From positions 26,552 to 90,551 of the forward strand of contig NZ_KB889689.1 in assembly GCF_000372745.1 (NCBI RefSeq): a stretch of DNA of 64,000 nucleotides. Direction: 5' to 3'. This DNA comes from Embleya scabrispora DSM 41855. GTDB lineage: Bacteria; Actinomycetota; Actinomycetes; Streptomycetales; Streptomycetaceae. The notes beneath the pieces are model-generated. The model was not told the origin of the DNA. It ran no database searches and saw only the letters and a list, made by a program, of their open reading frames with translations. The position numbers and the translations under genes were made by a program. This document shows, piece by piece, positions 8,776 to 17,286 of this stretch. Numbering within the stretch: the first letter of the stretch is position 1; every line of letters starts with the position of its first letter.

Positions 8776-8904
8776 CGTCGTGCCGGGGTGCTCGGTTGCG
8801 GCGAAGCGGTGTCGACACCGTCACATCGCGCGCGGGCATGGGGAATTGATCCGCATTGTTACTGTTGAAGGATTCCCGATCGTCCAAGTTCGTGAGGTCA
8901 GCAC

Positions 8905-10143
8905 GTGCGAAAGCCCCTGATATCCGGCTCCCGCAAGGGACTTCGTGTGGTTGCGCTGCCGTTGGTGGCGGCTGCCGTACTGCTCGCCGGCTGCGGCTCG
9001 GGAGGGACCGACAAGGCGGCGACATCGGATGCGGCGCAGGCGAAGCCGGGCTCGGGCGAGAGTGAGGCGAAGGACACATCGGCGCGGGTGAGCGTGGATC
9101 CGGTGGACGGCGCCCAAGGGGTCGCGCCGGGCAAGCCGGTCACGGTGACCGCGGACTCCGGGACGTTGGCCTCGGTGCGGGTCGTGGACGCGCAGAACCG
9201 GGCGATCGAGGGCACGGTGGCGCCGGACGGCCGCACCTGGACCTCGACCACGCGGACCGTGCCGGGCGCGGCCTACACGGTGACCGCCACGACGCGGGGC
9301 AAGAAGGGCGTGGAGACCTCCGCCACGAGCAGGTTCGGCACGCTCCGGGCCGACGTCGTGAACAAGGTCACGCTGCGGCCGGCCAACGGCGGCACGTTCG
9401 GTGTCGGTCAGCCGGTGTCGGTCATGTTCGACTACCCGGTCAAGGACAAGGCCGAGGTCGAGCGCAACCTCAAGGTCACCACGACCACGAACGTCGAGGG
9501 CTCGTGGGGCTGGACCAAGGACCAGTCCGGCAAGGACCGGGTCGACTGGCGGCCGCGCGAGTTCTGGCCGAGCGGTACGAAGATCACCCTGAACGCGAAC
9601 CTGGCAGGCGTGGCCAGTGCTCCTGGCGCGTACTTCACCCGCGACTACGAGAGCACCTTCACGGTCGGCACGAACCGGGTCGTCGAGGTGGACGTGCCCA
9701 AGCACCGGCTGACCGTGATCGAGGACGGCGTTGCGGTCAAGACGATCAAGATGTCGGCCGGTTCGAGCGAGTTCCCCACTCGCGGTGGCACGCACGTGAT
9801 CCTGAACAAGAACGCCAAGGAAACGCTCGACTCGACCACGGTCGGCCTCGGGGACAGCTACAAGCTCCCGGACGTCCCGTGGGTGGTGCACTTCACCTCC
9901 TCCGGAACCTTCTTCCACTCGGCCGCGTGGAACACCGCCAACATCGGCGTCGCCAACACCAGCCACGGCTGCGTCGGGATGACCGTCGCGGACGCCGAGT
10001 GGTTCTACAACCGGGTCCAGGTCGGCGACCCCGTCGTGGTCAAGGGCTCGGCCAACACCGAGGCCACCGCGCCCGGCAACGGCTTCGGCAACTGGCAGTT
10101 GAGCTACGACCAGTGGAAGGCCAAGAGCGCCCTGGCGAGCTGA
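8905..10143 (+). CDS. L,D-transpeptidase lipoprotein (YkuD domain with Ig-like domains)
   Basis: The protein (412 aa) has a lipoprotein signal peptide with lipobox LLAG-C30. Two Ig-like regions (about 60-150 and 155-255) precede a C-terminal YkuD domain whose active site reads SHGCVGM (His354, Cys356). The enzyme forms 3-3 cross-links between meso-diaminopimelate residues of peptidoglycan on the outer face of the membrane. The domain order matches mycobacterial Ldt enzymes. It starts at GTG 8905 with GAGGT upstream. The gene appears monocistronic. Confidence 0.95.
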   Translation: MRKPLISGSRKGLRVVALPLVAAAVLLAGCGSGGTDKAATSDAAQAKPGSGESEAKDTSARVSVDPVDGAQGVAPGKPVTVTADSGTLASVRVVDAQNRAIEGTVAPDGRTWTSTTRTVPGAAYTVTATTRGKKGVETSATSRFGTLRADVVNKVTLRPANGGTFGVGQPVSVMFDYPVKDKAEVERNLKVTTTTNVEGSWGWTKDQSGKDRVDWRPREFWPSGTKITLNANLAGVASAPGAYFTRDYESTFTVGTNRVVEVDVPKHRLTVIEDGVAVKTIKMSAGSSEFPTRGGTHVILNKNAKETLDSTTVGLGDSYKLPDVPWVVHFTSSGTFFHSAAWNTANIGVANTSHGCVGMTVADAEWFYNRVQVGDPVVVKGSANTEATAPGNGFGNWQLSYDQWKAKSALAS

Positions 10144-10350
10144 GCCTCGCCCGCCGGCTCGGTCCCGAACGCCGGGCCGCCCCTGAACCGATCACCACGC
10201 GCCGGCGTCTCGTCGGGTGGAGCTTCGGCCGACCGGGCCGGATCGTTCCGACGGTCGCCGCGGTGATGCGTCATCGCCGTGGATTTCGGGTGATCGTATT
10301 GTTCGGGGCGGGAGTTCGGGCGGGTGTCCCGGCTCCTACGGGGGTGTGGT

Positions 10351-11865
10351 GTGCGGGTGGCGGCGTTGGAGGAACCCGTCGAGGTGGGCGGCTATCGCCT
10401 GCTGCGGCAGCTCGGCTCCGGCGGGATGGGGCGGGTGTACCTCGGCCGCTCCGTGCGCGGGAGCTTCGTCGCGGTCAAGGTGATTCGGCCCGAGCTCGCC
10501 GACGACGCGGAGTTCCGGGTGCGGTTCCGGCGTGAGGTCGAGGCGGGCCGGCGGGTGACCGGGCCGTGGACCGCGGCGGTGCTCGACGCCGATCCGGAGG
10601 CGGCCCGGCCGTGGCTGGTCACCCGGTTCGTCGCCGGACCGTCGCTGCACGAGACGGTCCGTACGCACGGGCCGCTGTCCGAGGAGACGGTACGGGCCCT
10701 GGGCGCCGGGCTCGCCGCCGCGCTGGCGACCGTGCACGAGGCCGGGCTGGTGCACCGCGACCTCAAGCCCTCCAACGTGTTGCTCACCCTGGACGGCCCG
10801 CGGGTGATCGACTTCGGCATCGCCCGGGCCGCCGACGCCACCGCGCTGACCACCACCGGCGTATCCGTCGGGTCGCCCGCGTTCATGTCGCCGGAGCAGG
10901 CCAACGGCCTGGAGGTCGGCCCGGCCGGGGACGTGTTCTCGCTGGGCTCGGTGCTCGTGCACGCCGCGACCGGGGTCGGACCGTTCGGCGAGGGCAACGA
11001 CCAGGCACACATGTACCGGGTGATCGGCCACGAGCCGAACCTGTCCCGGGTGCCCTACTCGATGCACCTGGTGATCGAGGCGTGTCTGCAAAAGGACCCG
11101 GACCTGCGTCCGACCCCGCAGCAGATCGTCGCGGCGCTCGCTCCCGAGGCGAATCCGCACGTGTTGTTCGGGCCCGGCTGGCTGCCCGGCGGCGTGGTGG
11201 AGACGATGGCCCGGCGGGCGGTGGACCTGCTGGAGATCGAGACCGAACCGGCACCGGCCGACGACCTCGCGCCGACCCGGATCGCGGGCGCGGAGCCCAC
11301 GCGCGTGGCGCAGGAGACCCGGCTCGCCCCCGAGCAGGCGGATGCCGCGGTCGCGCCGCCGACCGGGAGCCGGCGCGGACTGTGGTGGAAGTACCCGCTG
11401 ATCCTCCTGTTCGGCGCGGGCGTCGCGGCCGGCGCGCTGTACGCGACCGTGGGGTTGGGGAAGAAGGGCAAGCCGGCAGCGAAGGACCGGCCGAACCCGT
11501 CGGTTTCGTCGCCGGCGCAACTGCCGGTCGAGTTCGCGCACAAGTGGGAGGGCTTGTTCCCGATGCCCACGGATCTCCGGATGCCCCTCAAGGTCGCGGT
11601 CACGCTGAGCAAGGGCCAGGTCGGCGACCTGGTGGGCCGGGTCACCTATACGAACCCATATGGCAACGTGCTGTGTGAGACGCCGATGAGTCTGAAGGAG
11701 TACACCAGGGGCCGGATCGTGCTGGGCGGCGGTATCCGACCGGACAGCTCCGGCTTCTGCGCCCGCAACGACGCGATCCTGTCGATCGTGGCCGACGGCA
11801 CCCTCGAATTCGCCTCGACCGACACCCTGAACCACACCTTCGCCACGACGCTGCGCGGGGTGTGA
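10351..11865 (+). CDS. receptor-type serine/threonine protein kinase
   Basis: The N-terminal kinase domain (about 12-265) is complete: GSGGMG loop, K43 in VAVK, HRDLKPSN catalytic loop, DFG, and SPEQ in the APE position. An Arg/Pro/Ala-rich juxtamembrane region leads to one transmembrane helix (around 345-368), then about 135 extracytoplasmic residues with two cysteines that may form a disulfide. It is a typical actinomycete PknB/AfsK-type sensor kinase; the ligand is unknown. I prefer GTG 10351, because the GTG at 10324 adds nine residues without a better ribosome site. It converges on the winged-helix regulator gene. Confidence 0.92.
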   Translation: MRVAALEEPVEVGGYRLLRQLGSGGMGRVYLGRSVRGSFVAVKVIRPELADDAEFRVRFRREVEAGRRVTGPWTAAVLDADPEAARPWLVTRFVAGPSLHETVRTHGPLSEETVRALGAGLAAALATVHEAGLVHRDLKPSNVLLTLDGPRVIDFGIARAADATALTTTGVSVGSPAFMSPEQANGLEVGPAGDVFSLGSVLVHAATGVGPFGEGNDQAHMYRVIGHEPNLSRVPYSMHLVIEACLQKDPDLRPTPQQIVAALAPEANPHVLFGPGWLPGGVVETMARRAVDLLEIETEPAPADDLAPTRIAGAEPTRVAQETRLAPEQADAAVAPPTGSRRGLWWKYPLILLFGAGVAAGALYATVGLGKKGKPAAKDRPNPSVSSPAQLPVEFAHKWEGLFPMPTDLRMPLKVAVTLSKGQVGDLVGRVTYTNPYGNVLCETPMSLKEYTRGRIVLGGGIRPDSSGFCARNDAILSIVADGTLEFASTDTLNHTFATTLRGV

Positions 11866-11947
11866 GCGCGACACCGGTGCGTTCGGGCCTGTTCCCGTGG
11901 AGCCACCGCGAACACGGACCCGCAGCGCCGTCACCGGGCCCTGAGGC

Positions 11948-12023
11948 GTGGCTTCAATCCCCCGCCGAGCAGCACGACGCACGGCACCGAACGCCGCGGA
12001 GCCCGACGGGGGATTGAAGCCAC
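11948..12023. repeat. 17-bp perfect inverted repeat with 42-nt interior
   Basis: GTGGCTTCAATCCCCCG (11948-11964) is repeated in exact inverse at 12007-12023 between two convergent genes. It may simply be a long-loop terminator. The large interior and sharp ends also resemble a tiny non-autonomous inverted-repeat element. Confidence 0.6.
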
Positions 12024-12026
12024 ACC

Positions 12027-12494
12027 CTAGGCCGGGGTGTCGCCGGTGTTTCGGATCATGCGCTGGAGCACCTTCAGCGTGGTGACGTAGTCGGCGTCGT
12101 CGATGCCCTGGTGGATGCGGGCCCGGATGGCCGGGGCGTGCTGCTTGAGATCGGCACGAGCCTGTTCGCCCGACTCGGTGATCCACAGGCGTCCCTCGGC
12201 GTCGTCGGTGAGCCAACCGCGCTCCAGCAGGACTTCCGCCTCTGCCTTCAGGTCGTCTTCCGGCCTGAGGTAAGAGCTCATGGCCTGCCGGAGTTCGGGG
12301 ATGGTCATGCCGTGGCCGTCGGGTGAGAGGTCGTTCTTCGACAGGTTGCGCAGCAACCAGAACCCGGGCTGGGTGAAGCCGAGTTCGGCTTGCCGGGCTC
12401 GGGTGAAGGAGATGAGGGCCTCGTAGGCCACCCCGGTCCAGTACGCGGCCGGCTGGGTGGCGAGTTCGGCGTCGGAGGTGTGCTGAGTGGTCAT
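12027..12494 (-). CDS. MarR-like winged-helix transcriptional regulator
   Basis: The 155-residue protein has an all-alpha/winged-helix layout: N-terminal helices, a recognition region around FWLLRNLSKNDLSPDGHGMTIPEL, a wing with GRLWITESGEQAR, and a C-terminal dimer helix. It most resembles small MarR-type regulators of streptomycetes. The target and ligand are unknown. ATG 12494 has a GGGGG ribosome site. Upstream lies a MerR-type promoter (12531-12561), so this gene is probably itself an effector gene of an unseen MerR-family activator. Confidence 0.75.
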   Translation of the reverse strand: MTTQHTSDAELATQPAAYWTGVAYEALISFTRARQAELGFTQPGFWLLRNLSKNDLSPDGHGMTIPELRQAMSSYLRPEDDLKAEAEVLLERGWLTDDAEGRLWITESGEQARADLKQHAPAIRARIHQGIDDADYVTTLKVLQRMIRNTGDTPA

Positions 12495-12530
12495 GTGCGG
12501 TGCCCCCTGGGAATGATCGCTGGTGGAGGC

Positions 12531-12561
12531 ACTCTAGAAGTTCAAGTGAGCTTGAGGTCAA
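12531..12561 (-). promoter_or_regulatory. MerR/SoxR-type promoter with 19-bp spacer and internal dyad
   Basis: On the minus strand, TTGACC (12556-12561) and TAGAGT (12531-12536) are 19 bp apart. Inside the spacer is the dyad TCAAG-CTCA-CTTGA (12542-12555 region). An over-long 19-bp spacer carrying the operator is the hallmark of promoters activated by MerR-family proteins through DNA distortion. Confidence 0.65.
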
Positions 12562-12729
12562 CATCGATCTCGACGCCCCCTGTCGGCGGTTTCGGACACC
12601 CGTCGAGCGTCGGGCGGGCAGGGTTTGCCGAATGGATTCTGCAACCGCCGCGGGGGAGAGGTATCTTCTACGGGTCTGTAGATCAACGGCTCGAAGCGTG
12701 CCTGCGTGTGCGCGAGACAGGGGACTCCG

Positions 12730-13185
12730 ATGGCTCTGTGGGACAAGTTCAAGCAGTCGGCCCAGACGATGCAGGGGCAGTTGGAGGCGAAGAAGAACGA
12801 GTTGAAGAGCGGCGGCTTCCGGGACGCGAGCATGGCGATCTGCGCGCTGGTGGCCGCGGCCGACGGCTCCATCGACCCGGCCGAGCGGCAGCGGGTCACC
12901 GCGCTGATCACCACGAACGACGTGCTGCGCAACTTCGCCGCGAGCGACTTGGAGCAGCGCTTCGAGGCATACCTGGCCAAGCTCACCGCCGACTTCGAGT
13001 TGGGCAAGGTGTCCGTGCTCCAGGACATCGCCAAGGTCAAGAAGAAGCCGACCGAGGCGCGCGCGGTGATCCAGATCGGCATCGTCATCGGCGGTGCCGA
13101 CGGCCACTTCGACAAGACCGAGCAGGCCGTCGTGCGGGACGCGTGCTTCGCGCTCGACCTCGCGCCGGTCGAGTTCGGCCTGTGA
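12730..13185 (+). CDS. TerB-family tellurite-resistance-like protein
   Basis: This 151-aa helical protein carries a TerB-like domain: acidic metal-site motifs AAADGSIDPAERQRV (about residue 45) and GGADGHFDKTEQAVV (about 120) are the expected DxxxxxxE-type pairs. TerB proteins bind Ca2+ at the inner membrane surface and act in stress or tellurite resistance scaffolds. No other ter genes are nearby, so the role here is open. ATG 12730 has AGGGG upstream. A terminator follows at 13251-13287. Confidence 0.88.
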   Translation: MALWDKFKQSAQTMQGQLEAKKNELKSGGFRDASMAICALVAAADGSIDPAERQRVTALITTNDVLRNFAASDLEQRFEAYLAKLTADFELGKVSVLQDIAKVKKKPTEARAVIQIGIVIGGADGHFDKTEQAVVRDACFALDLAPVEFGL

Positions 13186-13250
13186 TTTCGGTCGGGTTCG
13201 GCGGCGGGGCGTAACCACCCCGGCGGGCCGGCCAACCCTTTCGGGGGACC

Positions 13251-13287
13251 GATTCCGCCCGACGGCCGATGTTCGTCGGGCGGAATC
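13251..13287 (+). terminator. 14-bp perfect hairpin after terB-like gene
   Basis: Arms 13251-13264 and 13274-13287 pair perfectly (GATTCCGCCCGACG) with a 9-nt loop. Confidence 0.7.
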
Positions 13288-13312
13288 CCGGGGATGGTCG
13301 GACGTTGGAGAC

Positions 13313-13903
13313 ATGACCGACGCCCGCATCCGCTCCGGGCCGCGGCGGGCTCGCTGGTGGGGGCCGCTTGCGGTTGCCGCCGTCTTGGTGCTGCTCGCCG
13401 GCGGGTGGCCGCTGATCGGGTCGTGGATCGCCGGCGACAAGCGGATCACGTCGGGCACCGTGTTTCGGGTCGGGCCGGACGAGCACCACCGTGCGTGGTT
13501 TCGGGTCGGCTCCGGGTGGACGTTGGACCGGGCGGCGACCACGCCTTCACGAGTGTTCGTGTTGCGGCACGGCGACGTGGACCTGTCGATCGCGTACATC
13601 TCGCTGCCTCGGGCCGAGGACGCGGACGCGCTGTGGAGCGGGCTGCGCGAAACGGTCCGGGTCGGCGACCGGGACGCCCGACTCGGGCCACCGGGCCCGG
13701 TGACCGCCGACGCCGGGGCGCCGGGCATGGCCGGCACGCTGACCCGGGACGGTGACACCGGGCGGGCGGTGATCTATCCGGGGCCCGAGGACGCGTTCGC
13801 GATCCGGCTGATCGCGCTCGCGCCGCCGGACACCACCGACCCGGAATGGTTGCCGGTGGGGGACGTGATGCGGTCGCTGACGTTCACCGAGGCGGCCGCG
13901 TGA
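13313..13903 (+). CDS. membrane-anchored secreted protein of unknown function
   Basis: I do not recognise a family. The protein (196 aa) has a basic N-terminus, one transmembrane or signal segment at about residues 17-40, and an extracytoplasmic domain of about 150 residues with no cysteines. ATG 13313 follows GGAG. Its stop overlaps the start of the PrsW gene (GTGA), so the two are translationally coupled. It could be a partner or substrate of that protease. Confidence 0.8.
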   Translation: MTDARIRSGPRRARWWGPLAVAAVLVLLAGGWPLIGSWIAGDKRITSGTVFRVGPDEHHRAWFRVGSGWTLDRAATTPSRVFVLRHGDVDLSIAYISLPRAEDADALWSGLRETVRVGDRDARLGPPGPVTADAGAPGMAGTLTRDGDTGRAVIYPGPEDAFAIRLIALAPPDTTDPEWLPVGDVMRSLTFTEAAA

Positions 13904-15072
13904 GCGCTGACGGGGCCCGGCCGGCCGGCGAGCGCCTCGCACCGATCGCCGTGACGGTGGCAGTGCTCGCGTGCCTGTTCGGCCTCGGTGTGCTCGCTTA
14001 CGCGTACCACGACCTGGTCCGGGTGTTCCCGGCGGCGGCCGCGCTCGCGGGCTTTCTGCTCCTGCTCACCCTCGGCGTCGGCTACCTGCTGCCCCGCCGG
14101 TTCCGACCGGTGGTCGCGCCCGCACACGTGACCTCACTGATGTGTGTCGGCTGGGGGATGACCGCCGCGACCGGCTGCGCGATCCCGGCCAACACCGGTC
14201 TCGGCGGGATCTGGGCGAAGACCCTGGGCGTCGACTTCGCCGACACATGGGGTGCCGCGTCGACCGCGCCGTTCAACGAGGAGACGCTCAAGCTGTGCGG
14301 CGTGTTGATACTCGCGCTGATCGCCTCACGCGCGATCCACGCGCCGATCGACGGCTGGGTGTACGGGGCCTTGGTCGGTCTGGGCTTCCAGGTGATGGAG
14401 AACCTGCTGTACGCGCTGAACACCATCCTGCTGGACGGCGCGACCGACCCCGGCGCGTCCGTGGACGCGTCGTTCGTGGCGCGCGCGGCGATCACCGGGT
14501 GGGGTTCGCACTGGGCGATGAGCGCGGTGGCCGGCACCGGCATCGGGTATCTGGTCGCCCGCGACGGCCGACCACTCGGCCGACGGGTGGCGGTCGCGGT
14601 GGGCTGCTGGATGACGGCGATGGGGATGCACTGGTTCTTCGACGCACCGCTCCCGCCCGGGTGGCGCGGCACGGTACTGAAGGTCGCGGTGAACCTGGCG
14701 ATCGCGTTGCTGGTGTACCGCACCGCGCGCCGGCACTACCTGGCCCGGTTCCGCGAGGTGGCCGCCGAGGAGGCGACGACCGGCGCGATCCGGCCGGAGG
14801 AGGCCGCGCTGCTGCCGCACCGATACGGTCGCCGCCAAGCCCGCGGCGGCTCGCGCCCGCGACCCGCGCGAGTGCTGATCGGGGAGATCGAGAACGCCCA
14901 ACTCGCCCTCGTGGCCGCCCGAATCCCGCACGCGGACCCGCAATCCCGGACCCTGGCCGAGGGGCTTCGGGAGGAGATCGCCACACTCCGCTCCCATCTG
15001 CGCGGCAGCCGGGCCGGGCCCCCGAGCCGGCCGACGGGAGAACCGGGAGGGCCGGGGGCGCGGAGGTTGTGA
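13900..15072 (+). CDS. PrsW-family intramembrane metalloprotease
   Basis: This polytopic membrane protein (390 aa) has about eight helices. It shows the PrsW signature set: NEETLK (E127, E128, K131), FQVMEN (F162, E166) and a later helix with GSHWAMSAVAG followed by MHWFFD, which supplies histidines. PrsW proteins cleave membrane-anchored regulators such as anti-sigma factors. The C-terminal 110 residues are soluble, charged and Arg-rich. GTG 13900 overlaps the preceding stop by 4 bp; GAGG lies 8 nt upstream. The natural candidate substrate is the membrane-anchored protein encoded just upstream. Confidence 0.9.
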   Translation: MSADGARPAGERLAPIAVTVAVLACLFGLGVLAYAYHDLVRVFPAAAALAGFLLLLTLGVGYLLPRRFRPVVAPAHVTSLMCVGWGMTAATGCAIPANTGLGGIWAKTLGVDFADTWGAASTAPFNEETLKLCGVLILALIASRAIHAPIDGWVYGALVGLGFQVMENLLYALNTILLDGATDPGASVDASFVARAAITGWGSHWAMSAVAGTGIGYLVARDGRPLGRRVAVAVGCWMTAMGMHWFFDAPLPPGWRGTVLKVAVNLAIALLVYRTARRHYLARFREVAAEEATTGAIRPEEAALLPHRYGRRQARGGSRPRPARVLIGEIENAQLALVAARIPHADPQSRTLAEGLREEIATLRSHLRGSRAGPPSRPTGEPGGPGARRL

Positions 15073-15155
15073 ATGGTGCTCGCGGTTCTTGTGGTCTGCC
15101 GGCCGTACCGAGCTTCGTGTGCTCGTCCGCTTCGCGTCCGCAGGCCCGTGTACAG

Positions 15156-15171
15156 CAACTTTTGCAAGTTG
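15156..15171. promoter_or_regulatory. dyad CAACTT-TTGC-AAGTTG
   Basis: Perfect 6-bp arms flank a 4-bp centre, about 40 bp upstream of the small ORF at 15212. Its size and position fit a regulator binding site, but no protein can be assigned. Confidence 0.35.
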
Positions 15172-15211
15172 GCGGTCATGGAGTTCTACTTGAGAGAACG
15201 AGAGGGGTCCG

Positions 15212-15334
15212 ATGCGGATAGACGCGGAGGAGCGGTCGAGGTCAGGTCGCGCACCGCGCAATCAGGATCCACGAGAAGTGGATGGACCCCTCTCGACCGC
15301 CTCATCGCGCTTGTGCGGCAAGGCGGTTCGGTAA
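15212..15334 (+). CDS. possible small ORF, 40 aa
   Basis: The only reading frame with a ribosome site in this 366-bp gap starts at ATG 15212 behind GAGAGGGG. It encodes a very polar, Arg/Ser-rich 40-residue peptide (begins MRIDAEERSRSG, ends GKAVR). The dyad at 15156 lies upstream and a 15-bp terminator at 15372 downstream, so the segment has the layout of a short transcript. It could equally be a small RNA. I do not recognise the peptide. Confidence 0.3.
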   Translation: MRIDAEERSRSGRAPRNQDPREVDGPLSTASSRLCGKAVR

Positions 15335-15371
15335 CCCGGTTCGTCGACTCGGTTACCTGGAGCAGGCGACA

Positions 15372-15407
15372 CGGAAGCCCGTCGGACCTCGGTCCGACGG
15401 GCTTCCG
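15372..15407. terminator. 15-bp perfect hairpin, bidirectional
   Basis: Arms 15372-15386 and 15393-15407 (CGGAAGCCCGTCGGA) pair perfectly with a 6-nt loop. It lies between a possible rightward small transcript and the end of the leftward thioredoxin gene. Confidence 0.75.
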
Positions 15408-15439
15408 GGCGTCTGCGGGCTCGCCCGGGGCGCAAGTGG

Positions 15440-15799
15440 TCAGCCCTGAGCGGCGATCTTGCGCTTGACCTCGTCCATGTCCAGCCCCTGCGCCTGCTTG
15501 ATCAGGTCGACGAGTGCGGCCTCCGGGAGCGCGCCCGGCTGCGAGAACACCACGACGCCGTCCCGGACCAGCATCACGGTCGGGATGGACTGGATCGAGA
15601 ACGCCTGCGCGAGGTCGGTTTCCGCCTCGGTGTCCACCTTGGCGAACACCACGTCGGGGGTCGCCTCCGAGACCTTTTCGAAGGTCGGCGCGAAGGACCG
15701 GCAGGGTCCGCACCACGACGCCCAGAAGTCGAGAACGGTCAGCCCGTCGCCGGATACGACCTCTTCGAAGTTCTCCTTGGTCAGTGCGACCGTGGCCAT
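15440..15799 (-). CDS. trxA: thioredoxin
   Basis: A single thioredoxin domain of 119 residues carries the active site WCGPC (Cys30, Cys33), the cis-proline motif SIPTVML and the usual buried Asp in LDFWASW. It reduces protein disulfides in the cytosol, recycled by thioredoxin reductase, which is not in this window. ATG 15799 has GGAGG 6 nt upstream; the longer open frame is not needed. A terminator at 15372-15407 follows. Confidence 0.95.
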   Translation of the reverse strand: MATVALTKENFEEVVSGDGLTVLDFWASWCGPCRSFAPTFEKVSEATPDVVFAKVDTEAETDLAQAFSIQSIPTVMLVRDGVVVFSQPGALPEAALVDLIKQAQGLDMDEVKRKIAAQG

Positions 15800-16062
15800 G
15801 CGTCCTCCCAAACGTTCGTGCCCCGTGGTGTCCGTGTGTCGGTACGTGGCTGACAACAGGCACGGGGGCGCGGGCATTCCTGGACTCCTTCCCCGGCTCG
15901 CCCGAGCGACTCCGCGACCGCGCCACGAGTCGGCGCCGGGTGGTCCGCGGCGGCCGGCGATTCGGCTGCGTACGCCCCGTGATCCCAACCGTCACACCGG
16001 CACCATAGGCTTGTTCGGACCGGTGCCGAACGCCGGTTACCGTGCAGCCGAGGAGTCCCGCC

Positions 16063-16323
16063 ATGCGCTACACCCGCCGCAGCGTCGTCAGTCTCGCCCC
16101 GGCCGAACCCGGCTGGGACGTCGAGGTGACCAAGGCCGGCGAAGAGGCCGTTCTGTGTCCCGTCATCGGCTGGGCCATCGTCGTGCTCGACACCAGCGCC
16201 GAGGGGCTGACCGAGACCGCGATCGAGCCGGCGTTCGTCTACGACGGCGCCGTGTACACGCCGGCCGAACTGGCGCACTCGATCGGTGAGCTGGACTACC
16301 AGATCATCGAACCCGAGGAGTGA
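16063..16323 (+). CDS. conserved hypothetical acidic protein
   Basis: The 86-aa acidic protein has a single cysteine and no membrane segment. I do not recognise it. It looks like a compact beta-rich fold (alternating V/I/A strands, WDVEVTKAGEEAVLCPVIGW) ending in an acidic helix (LDYQIIEPEE). ATG 16063 follows GAGGAG at good spacing. A hairpin at 16373-16402 lies after it. Codon use matches its neighbours, so it is probably real. Confidence 0.7.
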   Translation: MRYTRRSVVSLAPAEPGWDVEVTKAGEEAVLCPVIGWAIVVLDTSAEGLTETAIEPAFVYDGAVYTPAELAHSIGELDYQIIEPEE

Positions 16324-16372
16324 TCGTGCCGTGATCGGGCGCTGCTCGGTCATGGTCGGATCCCCTTCGCAT

Positions 16373-16402
16373 CGGCTCCCGTCGCGCGGTCGGCGGGAGC
16401 CG
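16373..16402. terminator. 9-bp hairpin between convergent genes
   Basis: CGGCTCCCG (16373-16381) pairs with CGGGAGCCG (16394-16402) around a 12-nt loop. Confidence 0.55.
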
Positions 16403-16434
16403 TCGGCATGTATTCGGGTCGCCCGGCGCCCCGC

Positions 16435-17286
16435 TCACCGGGCGATCTCCGGGGCCTGTTCGGTCTCGCCCTCGGCGAACCGGGAGAGGGCGATCGCGCC
16501 GGCCACGGCCAGGACGAAGCCGGTCAGCGCGAGCGGTCCGTACGGGCCGGGGCGGCTGTGGTCGCCGAGGAAGAGCAGGCCGACTCCGGCGGGCAGTACG
16601 GTCTCGCCGACCACCAGCGCGGCGGCCACCGAGGTCACCACGCCGCCTTGGAGCGCGACCGTGTACAGCAGGAAGGTCAGCGCGGCGCCGAGGAGCAGCG
16701 TGTAGGCGGCGGGGTCGCGGATCAGCGCGGACGGGGACAGGTCGGTGAGCACGCGCGTGGCCAGTGCGATCAAGCCGAATCCGAGTCCGGAGAGCAGGCC
16801 GAGCAGGCGTGAGCGCCATGGCTCGTCCGTCCGCGCACAGCCCCACCCGGCCAGGCCGAGCAGGGCCACGCAGCCCAGGAGCGACCAGCGGAACGCGGCG
16901 TGGGTGTGGGCGGGCCCCTCGTGCCCCGCGGAGACGCCGAGCAGGGCCAGGCCCGCGCAGACGGCGGCGACCGCGCCCCAATCGCGAGCGTGCAGCCGGG
17001 CGCCCAGGACCGGGACGGCCAACACCGCGGTGACCGCGAGGTTGGCCGACTGGGCGGCCTCGACGGCGAAGATGGGCAGCTCGCGCAGCGCGACGAACTG
17101 GCAGACGTACCCGGCCAGATCGAGTCCGGTGCCGAGTGCGAAGGGCCATTGACCCAGGGCCCGGACCAAGACCCTGGGGTCGAGCCCGCTCGCGCTCGCG
17201 GTGCGCCGCGCGCCCAGGGCCTGGAGCACCGTCGCGACGCCGTAACAGAGCGCGGCGGCCAGTGCCGCGAGCACGGAGAACAACAC
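16435..17286 (-). CDS. DMT-superfamily-like integral membrane protein
   Basis: About 283 residues contain nine or ten hydrophobic helices with DMT-like repeats (AALCYGVATVLQALGARR at the start, VAAALVVGETVLPAGVGLLFLGD near the end). This matches streptomycete membrane proteins annotated as putative drug/metabolite transporters; substrate unknown. The start is uncertain: GTG 17286 begins exactly at the first helix but has only a weak ribosome site. It lies downstream of the serine hydrolase on the same strand (128-bp gap). Confidence 0.75.
   Translation of the reverse strand: MLFSVLAALAAALCYGVATVLQALGARRTASASGLDPRVLVRALGQWPFALGTGLDLAGYVCQFVALRELPIFAVEAAQSANLAVTAVLAVPVLGARLHARDWGAVAAVCAGLALLGVSAGHEGPAHTHAAFRWSLLGCVALLGLAGWGCARTDEPWRSRLLGLLSGLGFGLIALATRVLTDLSPSALIRDPAAYTLLLGAALTFLLYTVALQGGVVTSVAAALVVGETVLPAGVGLLFLGDHSRPGPYGPLALTGFVLAVAGAIALSRFAEGETEQAPEIAR

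Noticed and set aside
11948..12023. CRISPR-like sequence GGGGATTGAAGC
   Set aside because: Only two copies exist, in inverted orientation with no spacers, so it is not an array.
10336..13758. An open frame of over 1100 codons on the minus strand
   Set aside because: It runs antisense across a well-supported kinase gene and several others, with Arg/Pro/His-rich composition typical of the shadow frame in high-GC DNA.
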